A stretch of 61,833 nucleotides of DNA, taken from assembly GCA_903863885.1 (NCBI GenBank), contig CAIPEB010000389.1, positions 1-61,833 on the forward strand, in the 5' to 3' direction. Shown piece by piece: positions 17,868 through 30,969 of this stretch. The notes beneath the pieces were generated by a model. The model ran no database searches and was not told the origin of the DNA. It was given only the letters and a program-made list of their open reading frames with translations. This DNA comes from an uncultured Planctomycetaceae bacterium. Its GTDB lineage: Bacteria > Planctomycetota > Planctomycetia > Pirellulales > Pirellulaceae. Each line of letters starts with the position of its first letter. Positions within the stretch are counted from its first letter, which is position 1. Made by a program: the position numbers and the translations under genes.

Positions 17868-18755
17868 ATGGCAACGATTCTGGTCGTGGACGACTCGCCG
17901 CTCGACCGCCGGTTCACCAGCCGCATGCTCGAGGAAATCGGGCTGCTGGTGTTATGCGCCGGGGACGGCAGAGAGGCGTTGCGGATGATCGACGAGATCC
18001 CGGTCGACGTTGTGCTGACCGATATGCAGATGCCCGAAATCGACGGGCTGAAGCTGGTGGATGAAGTCGGCCGCCGTCATCCGTCGCTCCCGGTGATCTT
18101 GATGACGGCCTTCGGCAGCGAGGAAATCGCAGTGACCGCGCTGCAGCGAGGGGCGGCCAGCTATGTCCCCAAATGCAATCTGGCCCGCGATCTGATCGAT
18201 ACGGTCAAGAACGTGCTGTCGGTTTCGCGAGCCCGGCGCGAGACTCGCGCCATTCTTGATTCGATGACCCGCCTCGACTGTGATTTCATTCTCGGCAACA
18301 CGGTGGAGGGACTGGAAGCGCTGATCGGCCATCTGAAAGATCAGTTCCGCCAGATCGGCCTTCTCCGCGAACGCGACATCCTGCGCGTCGGAACGGCGGT
18401 TTACGAAGCACTGGTGAACGCAATCGAACACGGCAATCTCGAACTGCGTTCGGGTGAACGCCTGGAAGCGGGTTCTTCCTATCGGCGACTGATGGAAGAG
18501 CGATCGCGGCAGGCGCCTTTCCGGAACCGCCACGTGCACCTGAAGACATCCCTCACCCGCAGCGAGGTGACCATCGTGGTTCGCGACGAAGGGCACGGCT
18601 TCAACCCCCTCCTGCTGCCCGATCCTCTCGATCCCGAGAACGTCGAGCACGTCAACGGCCGCGGCCTGTTCCTGATCCGCACGTTCATGGACGAGGTAAG
18701 ATTCAACGATGTCGGCAATGAGATCACGATGATCAAACGCCGCGCGGTCGATTGA
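17868..18755 (+). CDS. Response regulator with C-terminal anti-sigma-type HATPase domain
   Basis: The start is ATG 17868, directly before the receiver strand TILVVDDSPLDRR. Residues 1-120 are a complete receiver with the acidic pair (VDDS), phospho-acceptor Asp in VVLTDMQMPEIDG, Thr in LMTAFG, and Lys in VPKCN. Residues about 160-290 are a GHKL ATPase of the RsbW/SpoIIAB type with N-box ALVNAIEHGN, DEGHGFNP, and GRGLFLIRTFMDEV. There is no DNA-binding output, so signalling probably goes through binding or phosphorylating an anti-anti-sigma-like partner. It is followed after 30 bases by a hybrid histidine kinase, which is its likely phosphodonor. No STAS or PP2C gene is in the window. Confidence 0.9.
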   Translation: MATILVVDDSPLDRRFTSRMLEEIGLLVLCAGDGREALRMIDEIPVDVVLTDMQMPEIDGLKLVDEVGRRHPSLPVILMTAFGSEEIAVTALQRGAASYVPKCNLARDLIDTVKNVLSVSRARRETRAILDSMTRLDCDFILGNTVEGLEALIGHLKDQFRQIGLLRERDILRVGTAVYEALVNAIEHGNLELRSGERLEAGSSYRRLMEERSRQAPFRNRHVHLKTSLTRSEVTIVVRDEGHGFNPLLLPDPLDPENVEHVNGRGLFLIRTFMDEVRFNDVGNEITMIKRRAVD

Positions 18756-18785
18756 TCGTTCTTGTTACCGTGAGCGGCCGGCCCC

Positions 18786-21965
<3,180 letters not shown>

Positions 21966-22063
21966 CCACCATACAATACGCAACCACTTACCACGAAGTA
22001 CCTTACCGCAACCCGGAAACTCCCCCTTTTCAATCTTTCCGGCGGCTGACTACGATCTGAAGC

Positions 22064-24073
22064 ATGGCTCACGGATTGAACAAAGCTCAGCAGGACGCAG
22101 TCACCACGCTGTCCGGACCCCTTATGGTCCTGGCGGGCGCGGGCACCGGCAAGACTCGCGTGGTGACCTACCGTATCGCCGAGTTGATCCGGCACGGAGT
22201 CGAACCGACGCGCATTCTCGCCGTCACGTTCACGAACAAAGCGGCGGCCGAAATGCTGCAACGCATCCAGGAACTGCTGCGGCGGCCGCCCACGGAACGC
22301 CCGGTCGTCGGGACGTTCCATTCTTATTGCCTCAAAATCCTGCGACGCAATGCGCGCAAACTCGGCTACCCGGATTATTTCACCGTCTACGACCGGGGCG
22401 ATCAGGAAAGCCTGGCACGCAGCGTACTGCGCGACATCAAGGTCTCCGGCACGTCGCTGAGGCCCAATGACCTGCTGTATCACATCAGCCGCTGGAAAAT
22501 GCAGTCGATCCGTCCGGAACGTGCTGCGACACATGCTTCCACCGACAAAGAGCATCTGGCCGCGACCGCGTATCGCCGTTATCAGCAGGCGCTGCGCTGC
22601 GCCGGAGCCTTCGACTTTGACGATCTGCTGATGTCGACGGAAGAACTTCTCGAGTCGCATGAAGATGTTCATCGCACCGAGGCGAGTCGCTTTGATCACC
22701 TGCTCATCGACGAGTATCAGGACACCAACGGCAGCCAATACCGGATTGTCAAAGCTCTGGCCTCGCCTCACCGCAATCTCTGCGTGGTAGGGGACGACGA
22801 CCAGTCGATTTACGGATGGCGGGGGGCCGAGGTCCAGCACATTCTGAGTTTTCAGCATGACTGGCCTGACGCAAAGGTCGTCCGTCTCGAAGAAAACTAC
22901 CGATCGACGTCCGAGATTCTCGCGATGGCCAACCGCCTGATAGCCTTCAACAAGACGCGGCACGTCAAGGAACTGCGGGCGGCGCGGCCTGGCGGAGACA
23001 AGCCGCGAATCGAGCAGTATCGCGACGGCGACGCGGAGGCTCAGGGAGTAGCGGCCGATATCGATGGCTGGCTGCGACGCGGAGGATGGGAACCTCGCGA
23101 CTTTGCGATCCTGTTCCGCACGAACGAGCAACCGCGGGCTTTCGAGGCGGCACTTCGCAGCGCGAAGTTGCCCTACGTTCTGGTGGGCGCATCGTCCTTC
23201 TTCGACCGCAGAGAAGTGCGGGACGTGCTCGCCTACATCCGGGTACTCGCACATCCCAAGGATGAGATCTCGCTCCTTCGCATTATCAACACACCGCCCC
23301 GCGGCATCGGCGAAAAAACCGTCGAACTGCTGCTCGACCAGGCGGTGGGGAGCGGGCGAACGGTCTGGGAGATCCTGCACCAGCCCCACGAACTCGACAA
23401 ACTGCCGGATCGGTCCGGCAAGCACTTGCACGATTTCGTGGCGTTCATCGATGCTTTCCGAAAACGCATGCACGGGAATAAACTGGCCGAAGCAACCCGG
23501 CATCTGCTCGAGGCGATCGGCTACCAGTCGGAAGTGACGCACCGGTACGACGACCCCGTGGAACGCGATGCGAGATGGGCAACGGTGGAGGAAGTCGTGA
23601 ACTCGATAGCCTCGTACGAATCCAAGAACCCGAAAGGATCGCTGGCGGGCTACCTCGATGAAGTCACCCTGGCCGGACCGGAATTCGACAACGAGAAAGA
23701 AAAACAGTTGCAGCGTAACGCGATTGTGCTCATGACGCTCCACAGCGCGAAAGGGCTGGAGTTCCCCCACGTCTACCTGGTGGGCATGGAGGAAGGCCTG
23801 CTCCCGCACAAGAACAGCATCGACGTGAACGAGTCGGGCATCGACGAGGAACGCCGCCTCTGTTACGTGGGAGTCACGCGGGCACAGGATCGACTGACCC
23901 TCAGCATGGCACTGACCCGTCTCAAATGGGGCAAGCCGCGCGACACCGTCCCGAGCCGATTCCTGTTCGAACTGATCGGCCAGGCCGATCGGCCGTCCGC
24001 GCGCAAACCAACCGCGGCGCGAGGCCAAGCTCGCGCCGCGTCTCCGCCTCCGAAAAAACGCCCTAGCCGTTGA
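22064..24073 (+). CDS. UvrD/PcrA/Rep-type DNA helicase (superfamily 1)
   Basis: This is an ATP-dependent 3'-5' DNA helicase acting in repair or replication restart. Motifs in order are Q-motif LNKAQQDAV, Walker A GAGTGKT (25-31), motif Ia AVTFTNKAAAEM, motif II DEYQDTN, motif III VVGDDDQSIYGWRGAE, motif IV ENYRSTSEIL, motif V MTLHSAKGLEFPHV and motif VI RLCYVGVTRAQD. The 669 residues are close to Rep in length and slightly shorter than UvrD or PcrA, with a short C-terminal tail, so I do not choose among those names. The last 11 bases overlap the tail of the convergent oxidoreductase gene. Confidence 0.93.
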   Translation: MAHGLNKAQQDAVTTLSGPLMVLAGAGTGKTRVVTYRIAELIRHGVEPTRILAVTFTNKAAAEMLQRIQELLRRPPTERPVVGTFHSYCLKILRRNARKLGYPDYFTVYDRGDQESLARSVLRDIKVSGTSLRPNDLLYHISRWKMQSIRPERAATHASTDKEHLAATAYRRYQQALRCAGAFDFDDLLMSTEELLESHEDVHRTEASRFDHLLIDEYQDTNGSQYRIVKALASPHRNLCVVGDDDQSIYGWRGAEVQHILSFQHDWPDAKVVRLEENYRSTSEILAMANRLIAFNKTRHVKELRAARPGGDKPRIEQYRDGDAEAQGVAADIDGWLRRGGWEPRDFAILFRTNEQPRAFEAALRSAKLPYVLVGASSFFDRREVRDVLAYIRVLAHPKDEISLLRIINTPPRGIGEKTVELLLDQAVGSGRTVWEILHQPHELDKLPDRSGKHLHDFVAFIDAFRKRMHGNKLAEATRHLLEAIGYQSEVTHRYDDPVERDARWATVEEVVNSIASYESKNPKGSLAGYLDEVTLAGPEFDNEKEKQLQRNAIVLMTLHSAKGLEFPHVYLVGMEEGLLPHKNSIDVNESGIDEERRLCYVGVTRAQDRLTLSMALTRLKWGKPRDTVPSRFLFELIGQADRPSARKPTAARGQARAASPPPKKRPSR

Positions 24074-25433
24074 GCGTCCAGCCGGGCCGATACTCGCGCT
24101 GAAGGAACGCGTTCGCTTCGGGGCAGTTCGTCACACGCCCCGCCTGCCCGTCGTATTCGATCTTCTTGCCGACACGATAGGAAACGTGGGCCAGCAGCAT
24201 CTGCTCGATCAGCGTGCCGCTGTAGTCGAAATCGCAGGAGGTCTTCAACGACCCCTTGCAGGCCTGCGTCCACTCCTTCTGGAAGTGGTTCATCGCCGGG
24301 ATCACATCCTCCTTGGCCCGTCGCTTGAAGTACGTCAGGTCCGCGTTGTCGCCGTGGGGAATGATCAGGCGAGTGTCGAAGTTGGCAATCAGAAATCCCA
24401 GACTTCCTTTGAACATCACACCGTGATCGATCTTCGTCAGATCGACATATTCGCGAGGCGACCTCGGCATCGCCCCGCCCTGGTACCAGGAAACGCCGAT
24501 CGCCGGCCGCCATTCATTGGCCGGGTGATCGAACGTCGCCGTCATCTCGACGGGCGTTACCTCGGCGTTGAACGGTTCACCGGAGGCGGTAGCCGATGTC
24601 GGAAGTCCCGCGTCGATGGCGTTCCACGCCAAGTCCATGGTGTGGCTTCCCATGTCGCCAAGTTGCCCGCTGCCGAAATCCCAGTACATATTCCAAGAAA
24701 GGCAGTTCATTCCCGGACCTCCGGCAAAATAGCCCGGATTGTAGGGATGGAACGGCGAAGGACCGATCCAGAGATCGTATTTCAACGAGGCTGGCGGGTC
24801 GCCTGCGGCGGGCAGGTAGCCCGGGCGCCGCAACTGACGATTGCCCCACACGTGTACGTGCGAGAGTTCGCCGATCGCGCCGTCGCGGATCAACTCCCGC
24901 ACCCGGTTGAAGTTCTCCTTCGCGTGCCGCTGGGTTCCGCACTGCGTGGCCAGTTTTCCCTTGTTCTTCAGGTAGTTTGCTCGAACGATCCGCGCCTCCT
25001 CGACGGAATTAGCCAGCGGCTTTTCGCAGTAGACGTGCTTCCCACGATTCATGGCCCAGTTGGCGATGAATGCATGGGTGTGGTCGGTGGTGCAACAAAT
25101 GACCGCATCGATGTCTTTCTGCTCAAGACACTTCCGCCAGTCAACATATTGTTTCGCATTCGGAAACTGCTTGGCACCGAACGCCAGGTGCTCTTCGTTC
25201 ACGTCGCAGAGCGCCACCACGTTGTCGTCGGCCAGCGCGCTGAAGTGCGCTTCGGCCCGCCCCCAGGTGCCGATCATCGCAATGTTCAGCTTGTTGCTCG
25301 GAGCGTCCGCCCCGCGCAAGTGACCGCTGGGAAGAATCATCCAGCCGGCGCCGATTGCCGCCGCCGACTTGAGGAAATCGCGCCTTTGCGCAGTGGTCGA
25401 AGATCTTCGCGTTCGATTCGATGATTCACGCAT
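24063..25433 (-). CDS. Tat-exported Gfo/Idh/MocA-family oxidoreductase
   Basis: ATG 25433 gives an N-terminus with the twin-arginine signal QRRDFLKSAAAIGAG. The upstream in-frame extension has no signal character. The mature part is an NAD(P)-dependent sugar oxidoreductase type: strand NIAMIGTWGRAEAHF (a shortened nucleotide-binding loop), VALCDVNEEH, and the diagnostic CEKPLANSVEEAR. A large C-terminal domain contains GSGQLGDMGSHTMDLAW. Proteins like this are often multi-copy in planctomycetes, and their substrates are generally unknown. It stops 11 bases inside the helicase gene on the opposite strand. The related gene upstream (25607-27013) is on the same strand, 173 bases away. Confidence 0.92.
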   Translation of the reverse strand: MRESSNRTRRSSTTAQRRDFLKSAAAIGAGWMILPSGHLRGADAPSNKLNIAMIGTWGRAEAHFSALADDNVVALCDVNEEHLAFGAKQFPNAKQYVDWRKCLEQKDIDAVICCTTDHTHAFIANWAMNRGKHVYCEKPLANSVEEARIVRANYLKNKGKLATQCGTQRHAKENFNRVRELIRDGAIGELSHVHVWGNRQLRRPGYLPAAGDPPASLKYDLWIGPSPFHPYNPGYFAGGPGMNCLSWNMYWDFGSGQLGDMGSHTMDLAWNAIDAGLPTSATASGEPFNAEVTPVEMTATFDHPANEWRPAIGVSWYQGGAMPRSPREYVDLTKIDHGVMFKGSLGFLIANFDTRLIIPHGDNADLTYFKRRAKEDVIPAMNHFQKEWTQACKGSLKTSCDFDYSGTLIEQMLLAHVSYRVGKKIEYDGQAGRVTNCPEANAFLQREYRPGWTLNG

Positions 25434-25606
25434 TTCCAGTGGCTCCCTGTCGAGAATCGGATCCCGTTGAATGAAGCGGCCGCGCCGGGCACCGGACGCC
25501 GAGCCAGTGCCCGCGAGCGACCTGAAATGAACAACCGTTCCCTGCAAAGTCCGCGTAATATCCGAAAACGACGCTGGTCCCCATGTCCAGCGCCGCAACC
25601 GACGGC

Positions 25607-27013
25607 CTAGATTTCCTTCCAGACTCCCGGTACGGGGGCCGGATAGCATCCTTCTTCGTTGGCTTTAACCGGCGCGGGGCTGTCCACCGTGAGTTCGGCC
25701 GCATTTGCGCAGAACTGGAAGTTCGAGCCCATTATTTCGTCCCAAGTGACGACGGCGCCGGTATGCACTGCCGCGCGTCCCATGATCGCGCCGAGATTGG
25801 CCAATCCCGCGCGGCGCGCTTCATTGTGCGGCCGGTCGTTGCGAATCGCATCCAGCAGCACATTCCATTCGGCCTGCCAAGGGTTGACCGTCTCTTTTTC
25901 AGGCTTCCAGGAGATGTTATCCGACGCGATCCGCTGGTCCTTGTACATGTGCGACGAAGGGGCATGGATGTTGCCGGAAAACTGCGCCGCACACTTCGTG
26001 CCATGGAGATAAGTGGCGAAGTCGTTGAAACAGTTGGGAATGTACCGCCCGGTGACCTGCGCTTTGGTTCCGTCGGCAAACGTGTATTCGATTCCGTAGC
26101 TGTCCAGGTTCTGGCTGCAATCCGTGCTGCCCGCGAAGCGTCCCCCGATACCGTGGGCCGAAACGGGCCACGAATCCTTGATCCAGAAACACTCGTCGAT
26201 CTGATGGATCATCAATTCAATGAAGATGCCGCCCGATGACCAGAGGAATTGGTAGGGCCGCCCGGGGCGGAGCTGCCACAGCAGTTCATTTTCATTTTTC
26301 GGGAAGGGAGGCATGCGGTAGCCCGGATCCATACGATAGGCACGCACTAGTTGGATTTCACCCATCGCCCCGTCCCGGATCTTCTGAATCAGCGCCTGCC
26401 GGGCCGAGGAATGCCGGCACATGAGCCCGGCTCCGATCTTGAGGTTCTTCTTCTCCGCAGCCTCGCCGGCGCGCAGAATCCGCTGGATTCCGCCCGGATC
26501 GGGAGCAAAGTTCTTTTCCATGAAGACGTTGACTCCCTTGGCCACCGCGTATTCGAGATGCGCGGCGCGAAACCCCGCGTGAGTCGCCAGCACCGCCACG
26601 TCGCCCGGCTTCAAGCAGTCGATGGCCTTGCGATAGGCATCGAATCCGATAAACCGCCGTTCTTTGGGAACATCGACGCAGTCGCCGAGCATCTTCTGCA
26701 AGGCGTCGTGCGATTGATCGAGCCGTTCGGGAATCAGATCCGCCATCGCGATCAGTTTGACCATTCCGGCCGATCCGGGCGTCTGCTTCCGCTCGCCCTC
26801 GTCCCCCAGGACCAACCCGCCCGCCGACATTGCGTTGGCAATCGCGCCGCTGCCTCGGCCGCCGCTGCCGATCAAGGCGAGTTGAATCGTGTGGTCTTCC
26901 CCCGCGTGAACTCGCGGCACCACGAGCCCCGCCATCGCGGACGCAGCGGCGATTCGCGCGGACTGCTTGATGAACTCGCGGCGCGGGGTCGCGTTCGGTC
27001 TCACGTCGGACAT
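25607..27013 (-). CDS. Tat-exported Gfo/Idh/MocA-family oxidoreductase
   Basis: The 468-residue protein begins with a twin-arginine signal, PRREFIKQSARIAAASA, ending near RVHAGEDH. The nucleotide-binding motif is complete, LALIGSGGRGSGAI, unlike that of its neighbour. The family motif appears as FMEKNFAPDPGG, with Asn-Phe instead of the common Pro-Leu. The C-terminal domain includes IFIELMIHQIDECFW. The two oxidoreductases are only distantly similar, so this is not a recent duplication. They may be cotranscribed in the order 25607 gene, then 24063 gene. The substrate is unknown; export suggests an extracytoplasmic sugar or polyol. Confidence 0.92.
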   Translation of the reverse strand: MSDVRPNATPRREFIKQSARIAAASAMAGLVVPRVHAGEDHTIQLALIGSGGRGSGAIANAMSAGGLVLGDEGERKQTPGSAGMVKLIAMADLIPERLDQSHDALQKMLGDCVDVPKERRFIGFDAYRKAIDCLKPGDVAVLATHAGFRAAHLEYAVAKGVNVFMEKNFAPDPGGIQRILRAGEAAEKKNLKIGAGLMCRHSSARQALIQKIRDGAMGEIQLVRAYRMDPGYRMPPFPKNENELLWQLRPGRPYQFLWSSGGIFIELMIHQIDECFWIKDSWPVSAHGIGGRFAGSTDCSQNLDSYGIEYTFADGTKAQVTGRYIPNCFNDFATYLHGTKCAAQFSGNIHAPSSHMYKDQRIASDNISWKPEKETVNPWQAEWNVLLDAIRNDRPHNEARRAGLANLGAIMGRAAVHTGAVVTWDEIMGSNFQFCANAAELTVDSPAPVKANEEGCYPAPVPGVWKEI

Positions 27014-27478
27014 GGTTCTTTCCCTTCCCTCAGATGAAGTAGCGTCGGTTGTCTAATCGAGATTCGCCAATCGAGTCCGTGGCGGCGAGCGCAAATCGGG
27101 AGCGCAACTCCGCGCATAATCTCGCTGGAAAATCCGAGCAAGTCAACTTGCAGCGCACAATCGTCGCGTCGCGCCTCCGCGGAAACCGCTCGGCCCGGCA
27201 GAAATCCGCAGGATGAAACTGAAATCGCAAACGCTGCCCGATGCGAATTGCCGCGCATCAGGTCGCCACCCGGTGGAGACGCCGCACTGCGATCGGAGGG
27301 CACCGGCTGGCCGAGCCGGGTTCTGATAAACGGGTCCGAACGGGTAAAGATTTCCGTTGAGTGAAACCTGCCGATCAGTACGAAAGGCTGGACCTTTTGC
27401 CATTTCAGCGTTCCCCGACCATACTAAAGAACTTCATGTATCGAAGTAGCCTGTTTACCCTCCTGTTAGCCCACAGCA
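27014..27478. other. Divergent intergenic region upstream of the exosortase U-like gene
   Basis: The 465 bases lie between the oxidoreductase start (minus) and the exosortase-like start (plus). Minus-strand frames extend through it but show Arg/Ala-rich composition without domains. The section 27405-27478 is relatively AT-rich and probably contains the plus-strand promoter. Nothing else was recognised. Confidence 0.4.
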
Positions 27479-29254
27479 ATGGATCCATCATCGCCCGACG
27501 CACCCATGCGTTCGGATCGGCGGTCTGACATCGCTGATCGGAAACCGCGTCTGCGACGCATGGAGACGCTGCTCGTGCTTGCACCATTGCCCCTCGCGAT
27601 GGTGCAGATTTTCGGCCTGTTGTCCAAGGACGCTTACAGGTTCATTCCGCTCCTGCTCATTGCGATTGTCTATCTGCTCAAGCGTAGACTCGCCAAGTAC
27701 GGCATCGCACCGGCCAAACACCTCACGAGGTCTGCCAGACTCCTGATCGCCTTCGCCCTGACAACGGTCGCGGCCAGCATCTTGCTGGCCTCCCCCTGGC
27801 TGGCGACCGTGGCGATGATCTGTATGTCCGGCGGAGTTGCCTCCCGAGTCGTTGGCGGCACCTTCCGAAGACACGTGCTGCCGATCTGGTGTCTGCTCTG
27901 GTTTCTGCTTCCTCCCCCGTTCGGCTTCGACCTGTGGCTTGTCCATGCATTTGACGAAGGTGTGCGCAAGGCGGCGGAAGCGATTCTTGACTTGCACGGC
28001 TACGTCCATTGGCTGGCGGGAGACGTGCTGCAAACGACCGACGGCAAATTCGTCCTGAATTTCGATTTCGCAAGATTTGTGACGCCGTTCGCGTGCATGG
28101 CCTTCGCCGCCGTATTGGCGGTCAATCGGAGGCGCAGCTTCCTGCAGGCAATCATCCTGGTATTGAGCGCCGTGTGGTGGCTGGGGCTCAGCGAAGTACT
28201 GGGGATCGTCGCGATTCCGGTCGTCTTTCGAGCGTGGGCTATCGACTTGACGACGTTCTGGCTGTCGCTCGCGGCAAACAGCCTGATCCTCGCTTCCGCT
28301 GTGCTGCTGATCCATAGCACCGACGTGTTGTTCAAACCGATTGCCGCCACAGCATTGACGTTAAGGGCAGTCATACTGGAATTCGCAAGAGAACTGCCTC
28401 GGCGATTAAGGTTCAGGAAGAAACGGACTCGTCGCGCAAAGTCGAGTCGGCGCACGGGCGACACGGCGGCACCGGTTCAGCGGAATGAACAGGGGAGCGA
28501 AAGCCGCCAGGCTCTGCCCGTCGCCCGCGGCCGCAATCGTCGCAGCCGCAGATTGCGTCGAAGCCGGCCGTTGCCGCCTATCGTCTCAAGAATCACGATT
28601 GTCAGTTGCGTCGTTGCCATCTGCCTGCAGTTCGGGTTGATAGTTCACGGCGTGCATCAGGCCCCCGGCAGGACCGTGGCGATGCAGGAAATATCGGAAG
28701 TGGTATCGGCGGCGCCGCGCGAACTTGGAATGTGGGAGCGCGCCGCCGAAAACGCAGCAGACCCTTCGCCGGCCGCGTCGGCAGCGAGAACCTGGCGTTT
28801 CAACTCGGCAGACTCGCATATCGAGACAATCCTGTCTCCGCTCTCCAGTCAAATCCCGGAAATCAACACGGGGCACAGCCGCCGGGGCTGGAACGTCTAC
28901 CAGCGAACCCGCAATTCCGCGCAATCGTGGCGGATGGCGGCGCAAATGCCCCATACCGAAATCGATATGGTCAACGCGGGCGGCGAGTCGGCCTGGCTCG
29001 TTTATGGTGCAATCGATGCGAGAGGTACTCCGCGAAGCGCGACCGGAGCCGCAATCCTGGCGAGTTTTTCCGAAACCCCCGCATCGTGGCTTCTGCAGGG
29101 CCTGGGGATCCGGCGACCCGCGACCGGCCTGCTTTTCGGTCTGCAGTTCCTGGTCACCGCCGAGGAACCGCTTTCTTCACGCGAGCGGGAATCGGTGCGA
29201 CAAGCCTGCAGGCAGTTGATCGAGATCATTCGGAATGGCCGTGGCAAGGGATAG
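27479..29254 (+). CDS. xrtU: Exosortase U-like membrane protease with fused EpsI-like domain
   Basis: Exosortases are multi-pass membrane cysteine transpeptidases that process C-terminal sorting signals on exported proteins and often work with exopolysaccharide genes. Residues about 30-290 contain roughly eight membrane helices. The candidate catalytic Cys (206) sits in FARFVTPFACMAFAA, with candidate Arg251 in IPVVFRAW and His279 in LLIHSTD, matching the family order Cys-Arg-His. A basic linker (about 295-365) leads to another helix near 370-390 and a C-terminal domain (about 395-590) resembling EpsI, with TGHSRRGWNVYQR and an FSETPASWL-like stretch. This build fits the planctomycete exosortase U group. 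The start is uncertain; ATGs at 27506 and 27560 are alternatives. A TPR membrane protein follows after 57 bases. Confidence 0.75.
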   Translation: MDPSSPDAPMRSDRRSDIADRKPRLRRMETLLVLAPLPLAMVQIFGLLSKDAYRFIPLLLIAIVYLLKRRLAKYGIAPAKHLTRSARLLIAFALTTVAASILLASPWLATVAMICMSGGVASRVVGGTFRRHVLPIWCLLWFLLPPPFGFDLWLVHAFDEGVRKAAEAILDLHGYVHWLAGDVLQTTDGKFVLNFDFARFVTPFACMAFAAVLAVNRRRSFLQAIILVLSAVWWLGLSEVLGIVAIPVVFRAWAIDLTTFWLSLAANSLILASAVLLIHSTDVLFKPIAATALTLRAVILEFARELPRRLRFRKKRTRRAKSSRRTGDTAAPVQRNEQGSESRQALPVARGRNRRSRRLRRSRPLPPIVSRITIVSCVVAICLQFGLIVHGVHQAPGRTVAMQEISEVVSAAPRELGMWERAAENAADPSPAASAARTWRFNSADSHIETILSPLSSQIPEINTGHSRRGWNVYQRTRNSAQSWRMAAQMPHTEIDMVNAGGESAWLVYGAIDARGTPRSATGAAILASFSETPASWLLQGLGIRRPATGLLFGLQFLVTAEEPLSSRERESVRQACRQLIEIIRNGRGKG

Positions 29255-29311
29255 CAGAAACCGCTTTAACAATACGCTGGGGCCATCGCAAGAACACGCT
29301 CAGGTCGCACA

Positions 29312-30850
29312 ATGAGTCGCCACCACAGGAAACGCCGAAGCAGCAACCCGTGGGCACGCCGCCTGCGCGAACTGCGTCGGTACTTGGCCGCGAATGTCGA
29401 GGGGATTCTCCGGCTGCCGAAGATGTTTGTCCGGAAACGGAAGAGGCGGACTTTCTGGAAATACGCTTTGTGCTTGCCCGCTCTTTTCGGAATTGCCTTT
29501 TCGATCTGGGAGACCGTCGCGATCGTCAATTCGCCATCCGGAAGATGCCTTGCGAAATACCAGAAAGCCGCAGAAGATGCCCTTGCCGCAAAGAACTTCG
29601 ACGTCGCTCGCTGGTGCAACCGGAAGCTGATTTACCTGACGCCGGACGACGAAGAGCCAAGGGTCAATATGGCGTTGATTGCCGAGAAAACCGGCGACAA
29701 GGCCCGAGCCGAACGACTGATGCGCCGGATTGCTCCGCTGACGGAACCGGGATACCCACAGGCTCATCTTTGGTTGGCCCGCAAGTTGATGGACGACCCT
29801 CTGCCCAAAAACGCGAAGCAGCAAAACGATCTCGTCGCCGAGATCCAGCAGCATCTCAGGCGAGTGGTGGAACGAGAACCGCGGAACATGGAAGCCAGGG
29901 CGAGCCTGGGAAAAATCTGTGCGCAGTGGGGTCAGATTGACGAAGCGATCTCGAACCTGACGGTGGCGAGCACGTCGGATCCGACCGAGAACCTGGAGCT
30001 GGGACAGTTGTACCTCATACAGGGCAACCGTTCGCTCGCTGAAGTGCACGGCAAAGCCGCCCGCGACCATTTCCAGAGCGAACTCGCATCGCATCCGGGT
30101 GACGTCGACGCGGAATTGGGGCTGGCCGCGTCGGAATTGTTCCTCGGAGAGGCTCAGCGAGCCATTGAGGTCCTTTCCAGAGGACTCGAGCGCACCAAAG
30201 ACCGCCGGTTTGAAGCGGGGTTGACGAGCGCTTACGTGCTCGCGTTCGACCAAACCAATCCTGCTGATGTGGACCAGCGGCTGCAACTCATTCAGAAAGC
30301 GTGGAAGCATGGTCCGGACAATGCTGCGGTGAATCGTCGTCTCACGGCTCTGGCAGGCGGCAACGAACAAGAGGCCCGGCAGGCCAGACAGACGCTCGAG
30401 GAGTCGATCAAGACCGGCAAGTCGACCGGAATCGCGCACTACGCGATGGTCAGCGTGGCCGCTCGCGAAGGAGACTACAAGAGAGCGCTGGTACATGCCG
30501 AGGCGGCCTACACCGCAATGCCCAACATGCCCGAGATGGGAAACAACCTGGCATACCTGCTGTCGAAGGTCGAACCGCCCGATCTCCAGCGGGCGATCAA
30601 GCTGGCGGATGCGGCGGTCGCCGCTGCGCCGAACAATGCTCACTTCCGCGAGACCCGCGGCGAAGTGCTGCTGAAACTCCGGCGTTATCGCGAGGCGGCC
30701 GCAGATCTCGAACTGGCCCTCGCTCAGCTGCAGAATCTGCCGGCCATCCACACTTCATTGGCCGAGGCCTACGAGCATCTTGGCGATGCCGAACTCGCAG
30801 CCAAACATAAGGCACTGGCCGCGGAAAAAACACAACCCCGGCCCCAATAG
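29312..30850 (+). CDS. Membrane-anchored tetratricopeptide repeat protein
   Basis: The 512-residue protein has a strongly basic N-terminus of about 47 residues (RHHRKRRSS, later RKRKRRTFW). One membrane helix follows (about 50-68, YALCLPALFGIAFSIW). The rest is a long series of TPR-type helix pairs, for example ALAAKNFDVARWCNRKLIYL, NMEARASLGKICAQWGQIDE and YREAAADLELALAQLQNLP. These would form a protein-binding superhelix outside or beside the membrane. It lies 57 bases after the exosortase-like gene on the same strand and is probably cotranscribed, so it may assist assembly of exported or sorted products. The gene at 30970 is a shorter, convergent relative. Confidence 0.88.
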   Translation: MSRHHRKRRSSNPWARRLRELRRYLAANVEGILRLPKMFVRKRKRRTFWKYALCLPALFGIAFSIWETVAIVNSPSGRCLAKYQKAAEDALAAKNFDVARWCNRKLIYLTPDDEEPRVNMALIAEKTGDKARAERLMRRIAPLTEPGYPQAHLWLARKLMDDPLPKNAKQQNDLVAEIQQHLRRVVEREPRNMEARASLGKICAQWGQIDEAISNLTVASTSDPTENLELGQLYLIQGNRSLAEVHGKAARDHFQSELASHPGDVDAELGLAASELFLGEAQRAIEVLSRGLERTKDRRFEAGLTSAYVLAFDQTNPADVDQRLQLIQKAWKHGPDNAAVNRRLTALAGGNEQEARQARQTLEESIKTGKSTGIAHYAMVSVAAREGDYKRALVHAEAAYTAMPNMPEMGNNLAYLLSKVEPPDLQRAIKLADAAVAAAPNNAHFRETRGEVLLKLRRYREAAADLELALAQLQNLPAIHTSLAEAYEHLGDAELAAKHKALAAEKTQPRPQ

Positions 30851-30969
30851 ATCGGAGACGGACTTAATTGCGGCAACAGCGGCCGCAGTGCGATGACAAG
30901 TTCGGCCGTCAATGCGGCGGTTCGCCGAATTGAACGGGAGACTCGTGACTTGCACGACATTCGTTCAGG